From Zipacnadum sp036504235 (GTDB taxonomy: Bacteria; Armatimonadota; Zipacnadia; Zipacnadales; Zipacnadaceae), in assembly GCA_036504235.1 (NCBI GenBank), contig DASXVN010000079.1, forward strand, positions 186,001 through 250,000: 64,000 nucleotides of DNA, read 5' to 3'. How positions within the stretch are numbered: the first letter of the stretch is position 1; every line of letters starts with the position of its first letter. Below the pieces are notes generated by a model. It had not been told where the DNA came from. It did not search any database and saw only the letters and a list, made by a program, of their open reading frames with translations. This document shows, piece by piece, positions 41,652-50,317 of this stretch. A program made the position numbers and the translations under genes.

Positions 41652-43513
41652 CCCCCCTTCACCATTCTGGTCACCTCGGCGCGGCCCTGCTGGCGCTCGC
41701 GTTCCTCACCGTGACCTTGCCTGCCGGCGCGCAGTCGCTGGGCATGCTCCTGCACTCCGGGCTGGTGCCCGGCCTCCCCGGCCGCCTGCTGCTGCTCGCG
41801 GAGGGGCCCCTCACCGGCGGGGAGGGCGCGGACCTAGCGGTCCTGCCCGCCGACGCGACCGGTCCCGGCGGGCTGCTGATCGGCTCGCAGTGGGGTGACC
41901 TGCTCTTCTACCCGGACGGGCCGGACGGCGTCTACCAGCCGCCGCAGGTGTGGCTGGGCGCGGACGCCGCCTCCTGGCAGTGGCCGCCCGTGGCGCGGCC
42001 GGTGTCGCCGGAGGTCGTGGACTGGGAGGGCAACGGGCAAGTCGGCCTGCTGGTCGGCTGGGGCCGTCTGCTGCTCTGGTACCCCCGCGAGGGGGGCACG
42101 CTGGGCGCCGGGCGGGTCGTCGAGACCATCGCGGGCCGGCCGCTGGCCGACTTGGTCCGGGAGCAGGACCCGACGGCGGGGCATCTGGCCCCCTGTGTCG
42201 GCGATTTTGACGGTGACGGCCGGCCGGACTTGCTGCTCGGCGCGGACGATGGCAGCGTCTGGTGGGCGAAGAACTTGGCGGAAAAGGGCTTTGCCCTGGA
42301 GGCTCCCCAGCGGGTGCTGGGGCCGACTGCCGCCGCCGGTGTCTCGGCGCGCGCGCGGGTGGCCTGGGGCGATTTCACCGGCGCGGGGACCCCGGCGCTG
42401 CTGGTGGGGGGCGCGCGCGGCGAGTTGCACCTGTACTCGCAGATGCCCACCGGCCTCGGCCCGGAGCAGGTACTCAGCTTTGGCACGCCCGCCGAGCCCC
42501 CGCTGGTTGGGGGCCTCTCGCCGCGCCTGCTGCCGGGGCGCAAATTGCTGCTCGGCGAGTCCGGCGGCCTGGTGCGGAGCGTGGAGGTCAGTCCCGCCGG
42601 TGTGCTCACCGACCGCGGTCGCCTGCAAGGGCGGCAGGTGCCGCTGGATGTGGGCTCGGCCCCGGCGGTGTGCGTGGCGGACACCCGGGGCAATGGCAGC
42701 GCGGACTTGGTCATCGGCGACGCCGGTGGCCGAGTGACTGTCTTCCTCAATCGCAATCAGGCCGGCGGCTGGGACCTGGAGCCGGGCACGACGATGAAGG
42801 ACAGGCAGGGCGCGCCGGTGTCCGCAGAGGGCGGCTACGCCTGGCCGCTGCTGGTGGACATGAATGGCGACCGCCGCCTGGAGCTGTTGCTGGGGACGGG
42901 CGCGGGGGAGATCGAGCTGTGGCTGGGCCAGAACGGACTGATCCGGGGCGCGCCGCTGACCGCCGGGGCCGGGCCGATTCAGGCGGCCGGACCGGCGACC
43001 CTGGCGGTCGGCGACTGGAACGGAGACGGCAAGCCGGACCTGTTCGTAGGCTGCCGGCCAGGTCCCGCGGTGGAGAGTGACAAGACCCAGGTCCGCCCCG
43101 GGCAGGTGGCTTTCTTCGAGAATGAGGCGCAGAGCCGGACGGCGCTGCCGCTGTTCAACAAGGGCACACTGCTCGATGTGCAATGGCGCAAGGCCAACTC
43201 CGGGGGGACCTTGGGGCGTCTGCCCAACCTGGGTCTGACGCTGCTGCAGCCGCTCACCGGCCTGACCACGCCGCACTTCCTCGCCCTGGGCCAGGACGCG
43301 ACCTACCTGCTCGACTGCGAGAACGCGCCGCCCTTCTACCCGCTACTGACCCTAACCGTGCCCAGCGCCTCGCCGCCCGCGGGCCTGCTCCCGGCGCTGT
43401 ACTCCATCTGGGTCACCCACGACCCCACCGGCCGCCCGCAGCAGGTACTCTGCGGACTCGCCGAGTACGGCATGGTCTGCGTCTTCCCGGCGGAGGCGTT
43501 GGGGCTGAGGTAG
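41633..43513 (+). CDS. Secreted FG-GAP/VCBS beta-propeller protein
   Basis: 626 aa, ATG at 41633, overlapping the gene before by 19 nt. Signal peptide: LGAALLALAFLTVTLPAGAQS. Calcium-binding FG-GAP repeats appear at about residues 190 (DFDGDGRPDLLLG), 405 (DMNGDRRLELLLG) and 461 (DWNGDGKPDLFVG), with weaker ones between, giving a seven-blade-like propeller. These proteins bind ligands or carbohydrate outside the cell. Its stop is followed by a family 1 repeat pair, and the transcription row that began at 20012 ends here. Confidence 0.85.
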   Translation: MATKPVTPLHHSGHLGAALLALAFLTVTLPAGAQSLGMLLHSGLVPGLPGRLLLLAEGPLTGGEGADLAVLPADATGPGGLLIGSQWGDLLFYPDGPDGVYQPPQVWLGADAASWQWPPVARPVSPEVVDWEGNGQVGLLVGWGRLLLWYPREGGTLGAGRVVETIAGRPLADLVREQDPTAGHLAPCVGDFDGDGRPDLLLGADDGSVWWAKNLAEKGFALEAPQRVLGPTAAAGVSARARVAWGDFTGAGTPALLVGGARGELHLYSQMPTGLGPEQVLSFGTPAEPPLVGGLSPRLLPGRKLLLGESGGLVRSVEVSPAGVLTDRGRLQGRQVPLDVGSAPAVCVADTRGNGSADLVIGDAGGRVTVFLNRNQAGGWDLEPGTTMKDRQGAPVSAEGGYAWPLLVDMNGDRRLELLLGTGAGEIELWLGQNGLIRGAPLTAGAGPIQAAGPATLAVGDWNGDGKPDLFVGCRPGPAVESDKTQVRPGQVAFFENEAQSRTALPLFNKGTLLDVQWRKANSGGTLGRLPNLGLTLLQPLTGLTTPHFLALGQDATYLLDCENAPPFYPLLTLTVPSASPPAGLLPALYSIWVTHDPTGRPQQVLCGLAEYGMVCVFPAEALGLR

Positions 43514-43522
43514 CGCCTCTCC

Positions 43523-43636
43523 CGTAGGGGCGGCTTTCGCGATGTCCGCAGCGCGACAGCCGCCCGCGTCAAGGGCGAAAGCTAGCGGCCTCCGCGGGTG
43601 GATGTTGCGGGCGGACCCGCAAAATCCACCCCTACG
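43523..43636. repeat. Family 1 repeat, inverted pair
   Basis: Diverged plus copy 43523-43568 (CGTAGGGGCGGCTTTCGCGATG...CCGCCCGCG, with a compensating change in both arms: GGGGCGG pairs with CCGCCC) and minus copy 43594-43636 (CGCGGGTGGATGTTGCGG...ATCCACCCCTACG). The paired substitution suggests that the hairpin is selected. Confidence 0.85.
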
Positions 43637-43676
43637 AACGGCCACGGCGGAGGATGCCCCCGCCGCCTCCGCCACG

Positions 43677-44459
43677 CTACCCGTTCAGCTTCTTCTTCAG
43701 CGCCGCCAGGGTCCGGCCGTCTACCGCGGCGGTCACCCAGGGGTCGTGCTTGGCGTAGTGGTCCACGTGCTCGGAGGAGATGTACCCGTCGTAGCCGTGC
43801 CCCAGCAGCTTGGTCAGGAACTCCTCGTAGTCCAGCAGCCCCGAGCCCAGGAAGGTCAGTTCATGCCCGCCGAGCCGCCCCACCCAGTTGTGGGCGTGCA
43901 TGTGGATGGCGTAGGGCCCGAGCTGCTCCAGCGTGTACCAGAGGTCCTCGCCCTCCAGCAGCACCTGGATATTCACGCCCAGGTTAGGCCGATCCACGCC
44001 CTCCAGCAGCCGCAGCACCGAAGCGGAGCTGAACATCAGCCCGTGGCCGATCTCCAGGCAGAAGCGCACTCCAAAGTCGGCGGCCTCGTCGCACAGCGTC
44101 TGCAGGCCCGAGAAGGCCGCCTGCCACTGCTCGGGCGTGGCGTCGGTGTCCTTGACGTGCCCGGTGAAAACGCGAATCAGCGGGTTGCCCAGGGTCTGCG
44201 CGATCTGAATATATGCGCGCCCCAGTTCCAGGGTCCGGTCGCACTCGGCCGGACCCGCGGTGAAGTCGAAATACGGGCAGACCTGCGCGATAGCCAGCCC
44301 GGCCTCGTCGCAATACTCCCGCAGCCGGTCCTTGTCGGCATCCCGAACGATGTTGTGCCAAAACTCGATGCCGTCAAAATCCCCCTCGGCCTTAACCCGC
44401 AGAATCTTCTCCCGCAGATTATCCAGCCCAAAAACATAGCAGAATGCGGATTTGATCAT
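43677..44459 (-). CDS. Sugar phosphate isomerase/epimerase-like TIM barrel
   Basis: 260 aa, ATG at 44459 with GGAGGAATTACC. AP-endonuclease-2/xylose-isomerase-like TIM barrel: EFWHNIVRD, VCPYFDFTAGP, RVFTGHVKDT, CLEIGHGLMFS, NLGVNIQVLLEGEDLW, IHMHAHNWV and ISSEHVDHYAKHDPW, which supply the Glu and His metal ligands. The family includes hydroxypyruvate isomerase, tagatose epimerase and inosose dehydratase; which one is unclear. It may act with the MDR and Gfo/Idh enzymes. Confidence 0.87.
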   Translation of the reverse strand: MIKSAFCYVFGLDNLREKILRVKAEGDFDGIEFWHNIVRDADKDRLREYCDEAGLAIAQVCPYFDFTAGPAECDRTLELGRAYIQIAQTLGNPLIRVFTGHVKDTDATPEQWQAAFSGLQTLCDEAADFGVRFCLEIGHGLMFSSASVLRLLEGVDRPNLGVNIQVLLEGEDLWYTLEQLGPYAIHMHAHNWVGRLGGHELTFLGSGLLDYEEFLTKLLGHGYDGYISSEHVDHYAKHDPWVTAAVDGRTLAALKKKLNG

Positions 44460-44534
44460 GGTAATTCCTCCAGGGGCTTGGTGAGTGATACGGCGGGGAC
44501 GCGACGCGACGAGAGAGCAACGGGACCATAAGCC

Positions 44535-44966
44535 CTACAGCGGTCGGGCCTTGTCGCCCTCCTCCGGGTGATCGAAGGCCACCGTGACTTCGGTGGGCAC
44601 CGGGACTTCCTCGTAGGAATCGGCAATGAGAAGTCCGAGTCCACCCCAGCCGTTCAACGGTCTCCTGCGGGACGTGACTACTCTTGTCTTCTCGCGGGTT
44701 CTATCTGACATAACTGTGGATATCTTCGCTTGGAGGTGGGACACAGTGCCGCTGCCCCGTACGATTTCCAGTTTTCCGAGATACTCCCCCGTCTCAGGGT
44801 CGAGTATCTCCTCGTCGCTGACCTGATAAATCAGGAAGCGTTGCCCGTTCACCACACCGTCCTCCGCTCCTCTGTTGATGACGACATGATAGTGGTCCAC
44901 GACTTTGACCACTGTTGCGGGAAACTGCTTTCTTTCTTGTGGCAGTTGCTCGAGATTATCGCTCAT
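44535..44966 (-). CDS. Small SH3-like domain protein (FlgT C-terminal-like)
   Basis: 143 aa from the ATG at 44966 (GAGGAGCC upstream), preferred over an earlier ATG without a site. VINRGAEDGVVNGQRFLIYQVSDEEILDPETGEYLG has the beta-barrel pattern of the FlgT/flagellar-assembly C-terminal domain (G-x-x-D-G-V-x-x-G-x-x-F), then GTVSHLQAKISTVMSDR. No signal peptide. The second half of the next gene (44984) contains a related block, so the two form a pair. Flagellar genes are absent here, so a flagellar role is not implied. Confidence 0.6.
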   Translation of the reverse strand: MSDNLEQLPQERKQFPATVVKVVDHYHVVINRGAEDGVVNGQRFLIYQVSDEEILDPETGEYLGKLEIVRGSGTVSHLQAKISTVMSDRTREKTRVVTSRRRPLNGWGGLGLLIADSYEEVPVPTEVTVAFDHPEEGDKARPL

Positions 44967-44983
44967 TGTGGCTCCTCGGTGGG

Positions 44984-45517
44984 TCAAGTATGCCAGTCGC
45001 AAGGGACGTGTGGCTTCACGACCGTCTTGCGGACGACGTCCCCGTTATTGTCGGCCAATTGAGATGCAATGGCCCCTTGCGCTTCGACTCTGTCCGTCAT
45101 CACGGCGAGAATCTTGCCGTCAGCCTGTATGTTCGTTATCGTCCCGAGGCCGATCAACTCCTCGAAGCTGTCCTGGTCGAGATGGTAGAAGGAGACGGCG
45201 ATCCCGTGTGAGAACAGGTTAGACGGCTGTAGCAGGCATGCTGTCGTGGGGCCCCAGCCCATGTCGCGTAACATGCCCTTGATCACCTTGGGAAGACCTC
45301 CCTGTGCCTTGGAATAGCCGTCAAAGGCACCGTGAATGAGAATCACCATAAGCCAGACCAACACTGTGCCACCGAGGACGGCAACCCAGAGACATGGGAT
45401 TTCCTTTGCCCCCCACTTCCAGAGAGCTAAGCCGTCAAAGATCGCGCAGACCGTCAGCGATGTTGCCGTGGTTCGCCTAACACTGCGCCACAGAAAGCCT
45501 ACAAAGGTGGTCTTCAT
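44984..45517 (-). CDS. Membrane protein with a domain like that of the neighbour
   Basis: 177 aa, ATG at 45517; poor ribosome site. Two membrane helices (about residues 5-32 and 43-63), then a soluble domain ending SFYHLDQDSFEELIGLGTITNIQADGKILAVMTDR, matching GTVSHLQAKISTVMSDR in the protein at 44535. The two genes are separated by 17 nt and probably form a short operon. Codon use is less GC-biased than the neighbours (many A/T-ending codons), a possible sign of transfer. Function unknown. Confidence 0.6.
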   Translation of the reverse strand: MKTTFVGFLWRSVRRTTATSLTVCAIFDGLALWKWGAKEIPCLWVAVLGGTVLVWLMVILIHGAFDGYSKAQGGLPKVIKGMLRDMGWGPTTACLLQPSNLFSHGIAVSFYHLDQDSFEELIGLGTITNIQADGKILAVMTDRVEAQGAIASQLADNNGDVVRKTVVKPHVPCDWHT

Positions 45518-45642
45518 TGTTTTTCAAACGATGAGGCCGGCGACTGACCCATGCACGGGAAATGTGCCTCGCAATTAGGAGTACTGCCGTCCCATTTCGA
45601 TATTCTGCCGCTGATACCTGCCCGGCTCCTGGGTGCTCCCTC

Positions 45643-45810
45643 TCACCCCATTTCCTCAATCAGCAACAGTTCCGAAGTCATCGGCGCCGGCAGCCGCACG
45701 GCTATCCCCGGGTCGGTCAGGGCTTGGCCGCTGAACTCTAGCGTTTCGCCGGTGTTGTCGAAGGTCACGCGGTAGTTGCGGTCCCGGCGCAGCCGCGCGC
45801 CTGTTACTTG
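45643..45810 (-). pseudogene. Remnant of a glycoside hydrolase C-terminus (GH36-like end)
   Basis: Fifty-odd codons in the frame ending at 45643 encode RLRRDRNYRVTFDNTGETL and then GIAVRLPAPMTSELLLIEE. This is the C-terminal beta-sandwich strand pattern of alpha-galactosidase-like GH36 proteins (V-T-F-D-N-T-G, then P-x-x-M-T-S-E-L-L-L). No start codon or the rest of such an enzyme lies upstream: the frame passes directly into the end of the gene at 45804, which it overlaps out of frame. It is best read as a leftover fragment after a deletion or replacement. Confidence 0.55.
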
Positions 45811-48800
45811 CGCCCCGCGACCCACAGGATGGTCGTGCGCATCGTCTGAATCCATTCCGGCGTCTCCCAGAAGGCCTTGCTGCCCGCGGAGGCCTCGCCC
45901 AGGGGGGTGCCGGTGAAGACCGCTACCCGGCCCTGGCCGTAGCCGCGGCCCACAATCAGCGGCTCGCCGCCGGCGCCCTTGAGCAGCACCGCCGCGTCCG
46001 GCTTGGCCTTGACCAGGTGCCGATACATGACCGCGGCCGTCCCGCCGAAAAGCTTCACGGGCGGGCTGCACTTGCGAATCTCCCAGGGGGCGTTCAGCTC
46101 CACCGGCAGCAGCAGCGGCCAAGCGCGGGTCATGTTCTCGTCCTGGCCTAGCGTCAGCGGCCCGCCCAGGATGATCAGCCCGCCGCCGTCCTTGACCCAC
46201 TCCGAGAGCATCAGCACCTGCCCGTAGTTGAGTCCCTTGGTCTCCACGTCGGCCAGGATGATGACGTCCTGGTTCCACAGCGGCTTCCAGTCCCACCTGT
46301 AGCCGGTAAGCATGGTGCCCTGCTGCTGGTGGTAGGAGGTGTACGCGTCCCAGAGCTGCGCGCCGGGCAGCCCCGCGACTGCGGCGTTGATCTGGTAGAG
46401 GCGGTTGAACAGCCCCCGCACCGCGAGCACGGAGAGCGTCTCGCCGCGCACCAGCTTCAGCCCCTCGGGGCGCTGGAATCCCTTATAGTAGTCGGCCAGT
46501 TCCGCCGCGGTCCAGGGGCGGATCAGGTCAATAGTCAGCGAGTCCCACCAGCCGGTCACGTTGCCGAGGTAGTTGACCCCGGCGCCCATGTAGCCGTAGT
46601 CGGCGAAATCGAAGTCGGCGGTGAAGTTCTGGTAGACGTTGGGCTGGGCGAAGTCGCTCGCCTTCACCGTCTTGGTCTCGCCGAACAGGGGCGCCAGGCC
46701 GGCGAAGGGCGGGGCCATCGAGTGGCTGGTGGCGAGCTGGAAGACCGGCTGGTCTCCCGTGTTGTCCGCCACCTTCAGGCGGAAGGTGCAGCGGTAGCGG
46801 CCGGGGGTACGCGCGTACTCGTAGGTGTAGGCCATGGACCCGGTCTTGCCCCCCGCCGTGCCCCGGACCGCGCCGCCTGCGGAGGCCGCCGGATCGGAGA
46901 CGCGCTCGGCCACGTCCTCGCCGCCGCCCCAGCGCTCCGGCTCCACCACGGTGCGCCATTGCTGCCCGCCACTGGTCTCCGCCGGACGGGCGATCTGCAG
47001 ATCGGTAGCGCTCGGGCCCGACGCCGGGCCGGTGGGCGCCGGCTCATAGGTAGGCGCGGGCGGAGTGCCGGCCACGTCCACCACTAGTATCTTCCAGACA
47101 GGCAGCTCACCCACCGCGAACGCGCCGCCGGTCGCCGGGGTCACCGGGGTCACCGGGGTGGCGGTGGTCTTCTCCATGTCCACTAGCCAGGCGCGCTGGA
47201 AACCGGTCAGCCCCGGCCAGCGCACCTCGACGCCGGTCGCGGGGGCCGCGGGAACCTGCTCTTTGCCGTAGGTGGTGGGGGACTCGGGCGGGTTATACAG
47301 GTGGATCACGTACCGCGTCCCCCCGCCGGGGGCCGCGCCGACCGCCGCGAACTCCTTCCAGAGCAGTTCGCGGCTGCCGCTCACCGTCAGCACCTGCTCT
47401 GCTCCGCGCCAGGTGCTCAGGCTCTGGTCCCAGAGCAGCCGGCTGAACCGCGTAGCGCTGCGGGCGACCCACTCCTTGCCCGGCCCGACGTAGGGGTTCA
47501 TCAGGTGCGCGCGCAGGCCGTACTGGAGGATGCAGTTGTACAGTTTGTTGGCGGAGCGGTCGAAAGCGTAGGTCGCGTAGTGCCCGCCGTAGTAGCGGAC
47601 GATCTCCGCCTCGCGGCGCACGCGCAGCGCGTAGGTGGTCCAGGTGATGTCGCCGGGGAAGGCCTGCGCCTCATTGGCGATCAGGCCCTCGTCTTTGCAC
47701 TTCTCCCGGAACTGGCGCGGGGTGTTGTCGGCGGCGATGGACCAGGTGATGTCGGTCCCCGCGTTGTAGCCGAACAGGTAGCGCGGATCGTAGGCCCAGC
47801 AGGCCTTCTTCATGCGCTGGGTGAGGGCTGTGTTCAGCGCGTCGAAGTCGCTCTTCTCGGGCAGGCTCCAGGAGCCGTCCAGCCGCTGGTAGCGCCCCGC
47901 GGTGAATTCCCCATCGAAGCGCACGCCGTCAAAGCCGAACACTCTGGCCGAGCCGACCAGTTCGCCGATACCGATGATAGCGACGTCCGGGTCGGCCGCG
48001 TCGTACCAGATGGCGCACCAGTTCTGCCCGCCGGGGGTGTAGGGCTGGAACCAGCCCGCGCCCTTATACCCGGCCTTCTCCATCTCCTCCGGGGTGCCGG
48101 GGATGGGCCGGGTCTCGCCCCGGTGCGGCGGGCCCAGAGCCAACATGTAGTCGAGGTAAGCGGCGCTGTAGTTCTCAAAGGCGGGGCGTCCGTTGCTGCA
48201 CGGCACCAGTTCCGGCCGCCGCCGGTACAGGTCGAAGGTCACGTTGCCCCCGCCGGCGGCCTTGCCGTAGGTGATGACCCGGAGGCCCTGCTGATGCAGC
48301 GCCTTGATCACCACCAGCATGTTGCTCTTGCACTCGTTGTACGCGCCCTGCCCCGCCCACCAGCGGTCATAGGTGGGGGTGAGGCAGTCAAAATCGCTGG
48401 GTGCCCAGCCAAATTTCTCGAAAGCGTTGCCGTAGGTGGACCGCAACTCGCCCGCTAGCTTCTGGGCGTACGGCTCGCGGTTGGCGTCAATGGTGCCGGA
48501 AAACTGCCAGCCGCTCCAGTCGCCGAAACCGTACATCAGTACCTGGTGCACGCTCCGCGCGCAGGAGAAATAGTCGCTGCGCGTGGCCAACGGCTGACTG
48601 TTGCGTAGCAGCGTGGCCCGCAGTTCCATCCCCAGCACGGGGTCCATCGGCCGCGATCCCGACCAGGCGAACTCGCCCTGAGCCGGCACGGTCACGGCTT
48701 GTTCGGCCAGCACGGTCGCCGTGTCCACGTCGGAGATCAGCTCCACCCGCAGGGTAGCGGCCGCCTCCACGGCGTCGGGGTTGGTCACCGTCACCGCGAA

Positions 48801-48929
48801 CTGGGCGGTCTCGGCCGGGAGGTAGTAGATCTTATCCGAGCGGACGGCGGACAGGGTCAACTCCGCGTGAGCGGCAACGGCCAGGACGAAGAGCAGGACG
48901 GCGCACAGCCAGCAGCGGCGTGGAGACAT
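45804..48929 (-). CDS. Secreted glycoside-hydrolase-like TIM-barrel protein with C-terminal amidotransferase-like fold
   Basis: 1041 aa, ATG at 48929 (GGAGGAACGATC). Signal peptide: CWLCAVLLFVLAVAAHA. Residues about 25-130 are an Ig-like domain (YYLPAETAQFAVTVTNPDA). Residues about 135-500 look like a GH66-type TIM barrel (MYGFGDWSGWQF; LRVITYGKAAGGG; FGFDGVRFDGEF, the nucleophile-like Asp). Later comes a jelly-roll (about 660-830) and a ThuA/glutamine-amidotransferase-like end (WNQDVIILADV, EWVKDGGGLIILGGPL). It is probably active on glucans outside the cell. Divergent from the UroD-like gene, with a promoter and operator in between. Confidence 0.75.
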   Translation of the reverse strand: MSPRRCWLCAVLLFVLAVAAHAELTLSAVRSDKIYYLPAETAQFAVTVTNPDAVEAAATLRVELISDVDTATVLAEQAVTVPAQGEFAWSGSRPMDPVLGMELRATLLRNSQPLATRSDYFSCARSVHQVLMYGFGDWSGWQFSGTIDANREPYAQKLAGELRSTYGNAFEKFGWAPSDFDCLTPTYDRWWAGQGAYNECKSNMLVVIKALHQQGLRVITYGKAAGGGNVTFDLYRRRPELVPCSNGRPAFENYSAAYLDYMLALGPPHRGETRPIPGTPEEMEKAGYKGAGWFQPYTPGGQNWCAIWYDAADPDVAIIGIGELVGSARVFGFDGVRFDGEFTAGRYQRLDGSWSLPEKSDFDALNTALTQRMKKACWAYDPRYLFGYNAGTDITWSIAADNTPRQFREKCKDEGLIANEAQAFPGDITWTTYALRVRREAEIVRYYGGHYATYAFDRSANKLYNCILQYGLRAHLMNPYVGPGKEWVARSATRFSRLLWDQSLSTWRGAEQVLTVSGSRELLWKEFAAVGAAPGGGTRYVIHLYNPPESPTTYGKEQVPAAPATGVEVRWPGLTGFQRAWLVDMEKTTATPVTPVTPATGGAFAVGELPVWKILVVDVAGTPPAPTYEPAPTGPASGPSATDLQIARPAETSGGQQWRTVVEPERWGGGEDVAERVSDPAASAGGAVRGTAGGKTGSMAYTYEYARTPGRYRCTFRLKVADNTGDQPVFQLATSHSMAPPFAGLAPLFGETKTVKASDFAQPNVYQNFTADFDFADYGYMGAGVNYLGNVTGWWDSLTIDLIRPWTAAELADYYKGFQRPEGLKLVRGETLSVLAVRGLFNRLYQINAAVAGLPGAQLWDAYTSYHQQQGTMLTGYRWDWKPLWNQDVIILADVETKGLNYGQVLMLSEWVKDGGGLIILGGPLTLGQDENMTRAWPLLLPVELNAPWEIRKCSPPVKLFGGTAAVMYRHLVKAKPDAAVLLKGAGGEPLIVGRGYGQGRVAVFTGTPLGEASAGSKAFWETPEWIQTMRTTILWVAGRK

Positions 48930-49048
48930 GATCGTTCCTCCGGCGGGCAGCGTTCAAGTCGAAGGAGGCTTTCGCCTCCCGCCCCGCGTTTCCTGCCTTC
49001 ACCCGCCCGCCCGTTTTCCACTTTCACGAAGAAACTAGCTGCAGGGGG

Positions 49049-49076
49049 TTGACCTGCGAGGAATTCTCAGTATAAT
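49049..49076 (+). promoter_or_regulatory. Sigma70-like promoter of the UroD-like gene
   Basis: TTGACC (49049-49054) and TATAAT (49071-49076) with a 16-bp spacer. The transcript would start near 49083, directly before the dyad at 49086, leaving a leader of about 120 nt. Confidence 0.75.
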
Positions 49077-49085
49077 CAGCACATT

Positions 49086-49115
49086 CGAGAAAGACTTATC
49101 GATAAGTAATTCTCG
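49086..49115. promoter_or_regulatory. 30-bp dyad, probable operator just downstream of the promoter
   Basis: CGAGAA (49086-49091) faces TTCTCG (49110-49115) around a perfect 14-bp palindrome ACTTATCGATAAGT (49094-49107), all centred at 49100. The AT-rich core in a G/C-rich genome and its place at +3 to +33 of the TTGACC promoter suit a repressor site. It could also fold as an mRNA hairpin. Confidence 0.7.
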
Positions 49116-49202
49116 ATTAGGCAGGAAACCCCTGTCGCCATTCCTTGAGGAGAGATATTCGCAGTCAGGGGGGCGCCAGCCACCCCTGGGGAGGTTTTCG
49201 CT

Positions 49203-50285
49203 GTGAAACCGCTAGAGCGGGTCGCCGCAGCTCTCAGGCATCAGGAACCAGACCGAGTCCCCGTGTACCCGTTGGTCGCCGGAGGATCGCGCCACTTGGT
49301 CGGCGCCGGTTACCGGCGCTGGGCCACCGATTCCGAGGTTACCGCCGAGGCGCTGCTCCGCGCCACCGACCGGCTCGGTTCTGATGTCCTCTGCACGCTC
49401 ACCGATCTGTCCGTGGAGGCGGCGGACTTCGGGCAGAAGCTGATCTGGCCGGAGCACGAGGCGGCTTGCCCCGACCGTCATGATCGGCGGATCAAGTCCC
49501 TGGCCGACTACGCTACGATCGAGCCGCTGGACCCGCGCCGCACGCCGCGCATGAGCGAGCACCTGCGCCTCTGCGACCGTCTGGTCCAGGCCCGCGGCAA
49601 CGAGCTGCCCCTGGTCGCCTTTGTCTTCGGCCCGCTGGGCGTGACCAGCATGCTGCGGGATCAGGCCGCCATGTACATGGACCTGCATGATGATCCGGCG
49701 GCCGTGCTGGCCTGCGCCACGGCGATCAACGAGACCCTGATTGACTATTGCACCGCGCTGGCCGAGACCGGCGTGCACGCGATCATGCTGGATACGCTCT
49801 TCGCCTCCGCCTCAATCATGAGCAAGCAGATGTGGCTGGAGATGGAGGGGCCGCTGGTGCGCCGCCTGGCTGAGCACATCCACAGCCTGGGCTGCATGGT
49901 GATGATCCACAACTGCGGGCAGGGGATCTATTTCGACGCGCAGATCGAGACCATGCACCCGGAGGCCATTTCCTTCCTGTACCCCGCGGATGACTGCGAC
50001 TCGCTGGCCGCGACCAAACTCAAGTATGGACACCAGACCACGCTGATCGGCGCCGTGTCGCCGACCTGGATCGTTTCGGCACCGCCGGAGGCCGTCGAGG
50101 CCGAGTGCATGCGGCAGATTGACGCGATGGGCGCCGGCGGCGGGTTCATCCTGGCCACCGGCTGCGAGTACCCGGCCAACCTAACGCTGGACCGCGCCGA
50201 GGCCATGGTTCGGGCAGCTCGCACCTACGGGGTCTATGACCAGCAGCACTCCTTCGTCGTAGCCGGGGAGGCGGTCGGCAACTAG
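49203..50285 (+). CDS. Uroporphyrinogen decarboxylase-like (MtaA/CmuA) family protein
   Basis: 360 aa from the GTG at 49203 (GGGAGG 8 nt upstream). Starts MKPLERVAAALRHQEPDRVPV, typical for this TIM-barrel branch. HNCGQGIYFDAQ (about residue 238) and ATGCEYPANL (about 320) carry His, Cys and Cys, the zinc ligands of corrinoid:CoM-type methyltransferases, so the protein belongs to the methyltransferase side rather than to HemE. The methyl donor is unknown. Regulated by the promoter and dyad upstream; ends in a bidirectional terminator. Confidence 0.88.
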   Translation: MKPLERVAAALRHQEPDRVPVYPLVAGGSRHLVGAGYRRWATDSEVTAEALLRATDRLGSDVLCTLTDLSVEAADFGQKLIWPEHEAACPDRHDRRIKSLADYATIEPLDPRRTPRMSEHLRLCDRLVQARGNELPLVAFVFGPLGVTSMLRDQAAMYMDLHDDPAAVLACATAINETLIDYCTALAETGVHAIMLDTLFASASIMSKQMWLEMEGPLVRRLAEHIHSLGCMVMIHNCGQGIYFDAQIETMHPEAISFLYPADDCDSLAATKLKYGHQTTLIGAVSPTWIVSAPPEAVEAECMRQIDAMGAGGGFILATGCEYPANLTLDRAEAMVRAARTYGVYDQQHSFVVAGEAVGN

Positions 50286-50317
50286 GCGGACGGATCCCCG
50301 CACCACCAAACAGCAAC

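Noticed and set aside
44535..44966. Flagellar assembly protein FlgT
   Set aside because: Only the C-terminal SH3-like pattern matches, there is no signal peptide and no flagellar gene nearby.
45518..45642. Coding sequence between the membrane protein and the GH36 remnant
   Set aside because: Short frames only, without ribosome sites or family motifs; treated as spacer.
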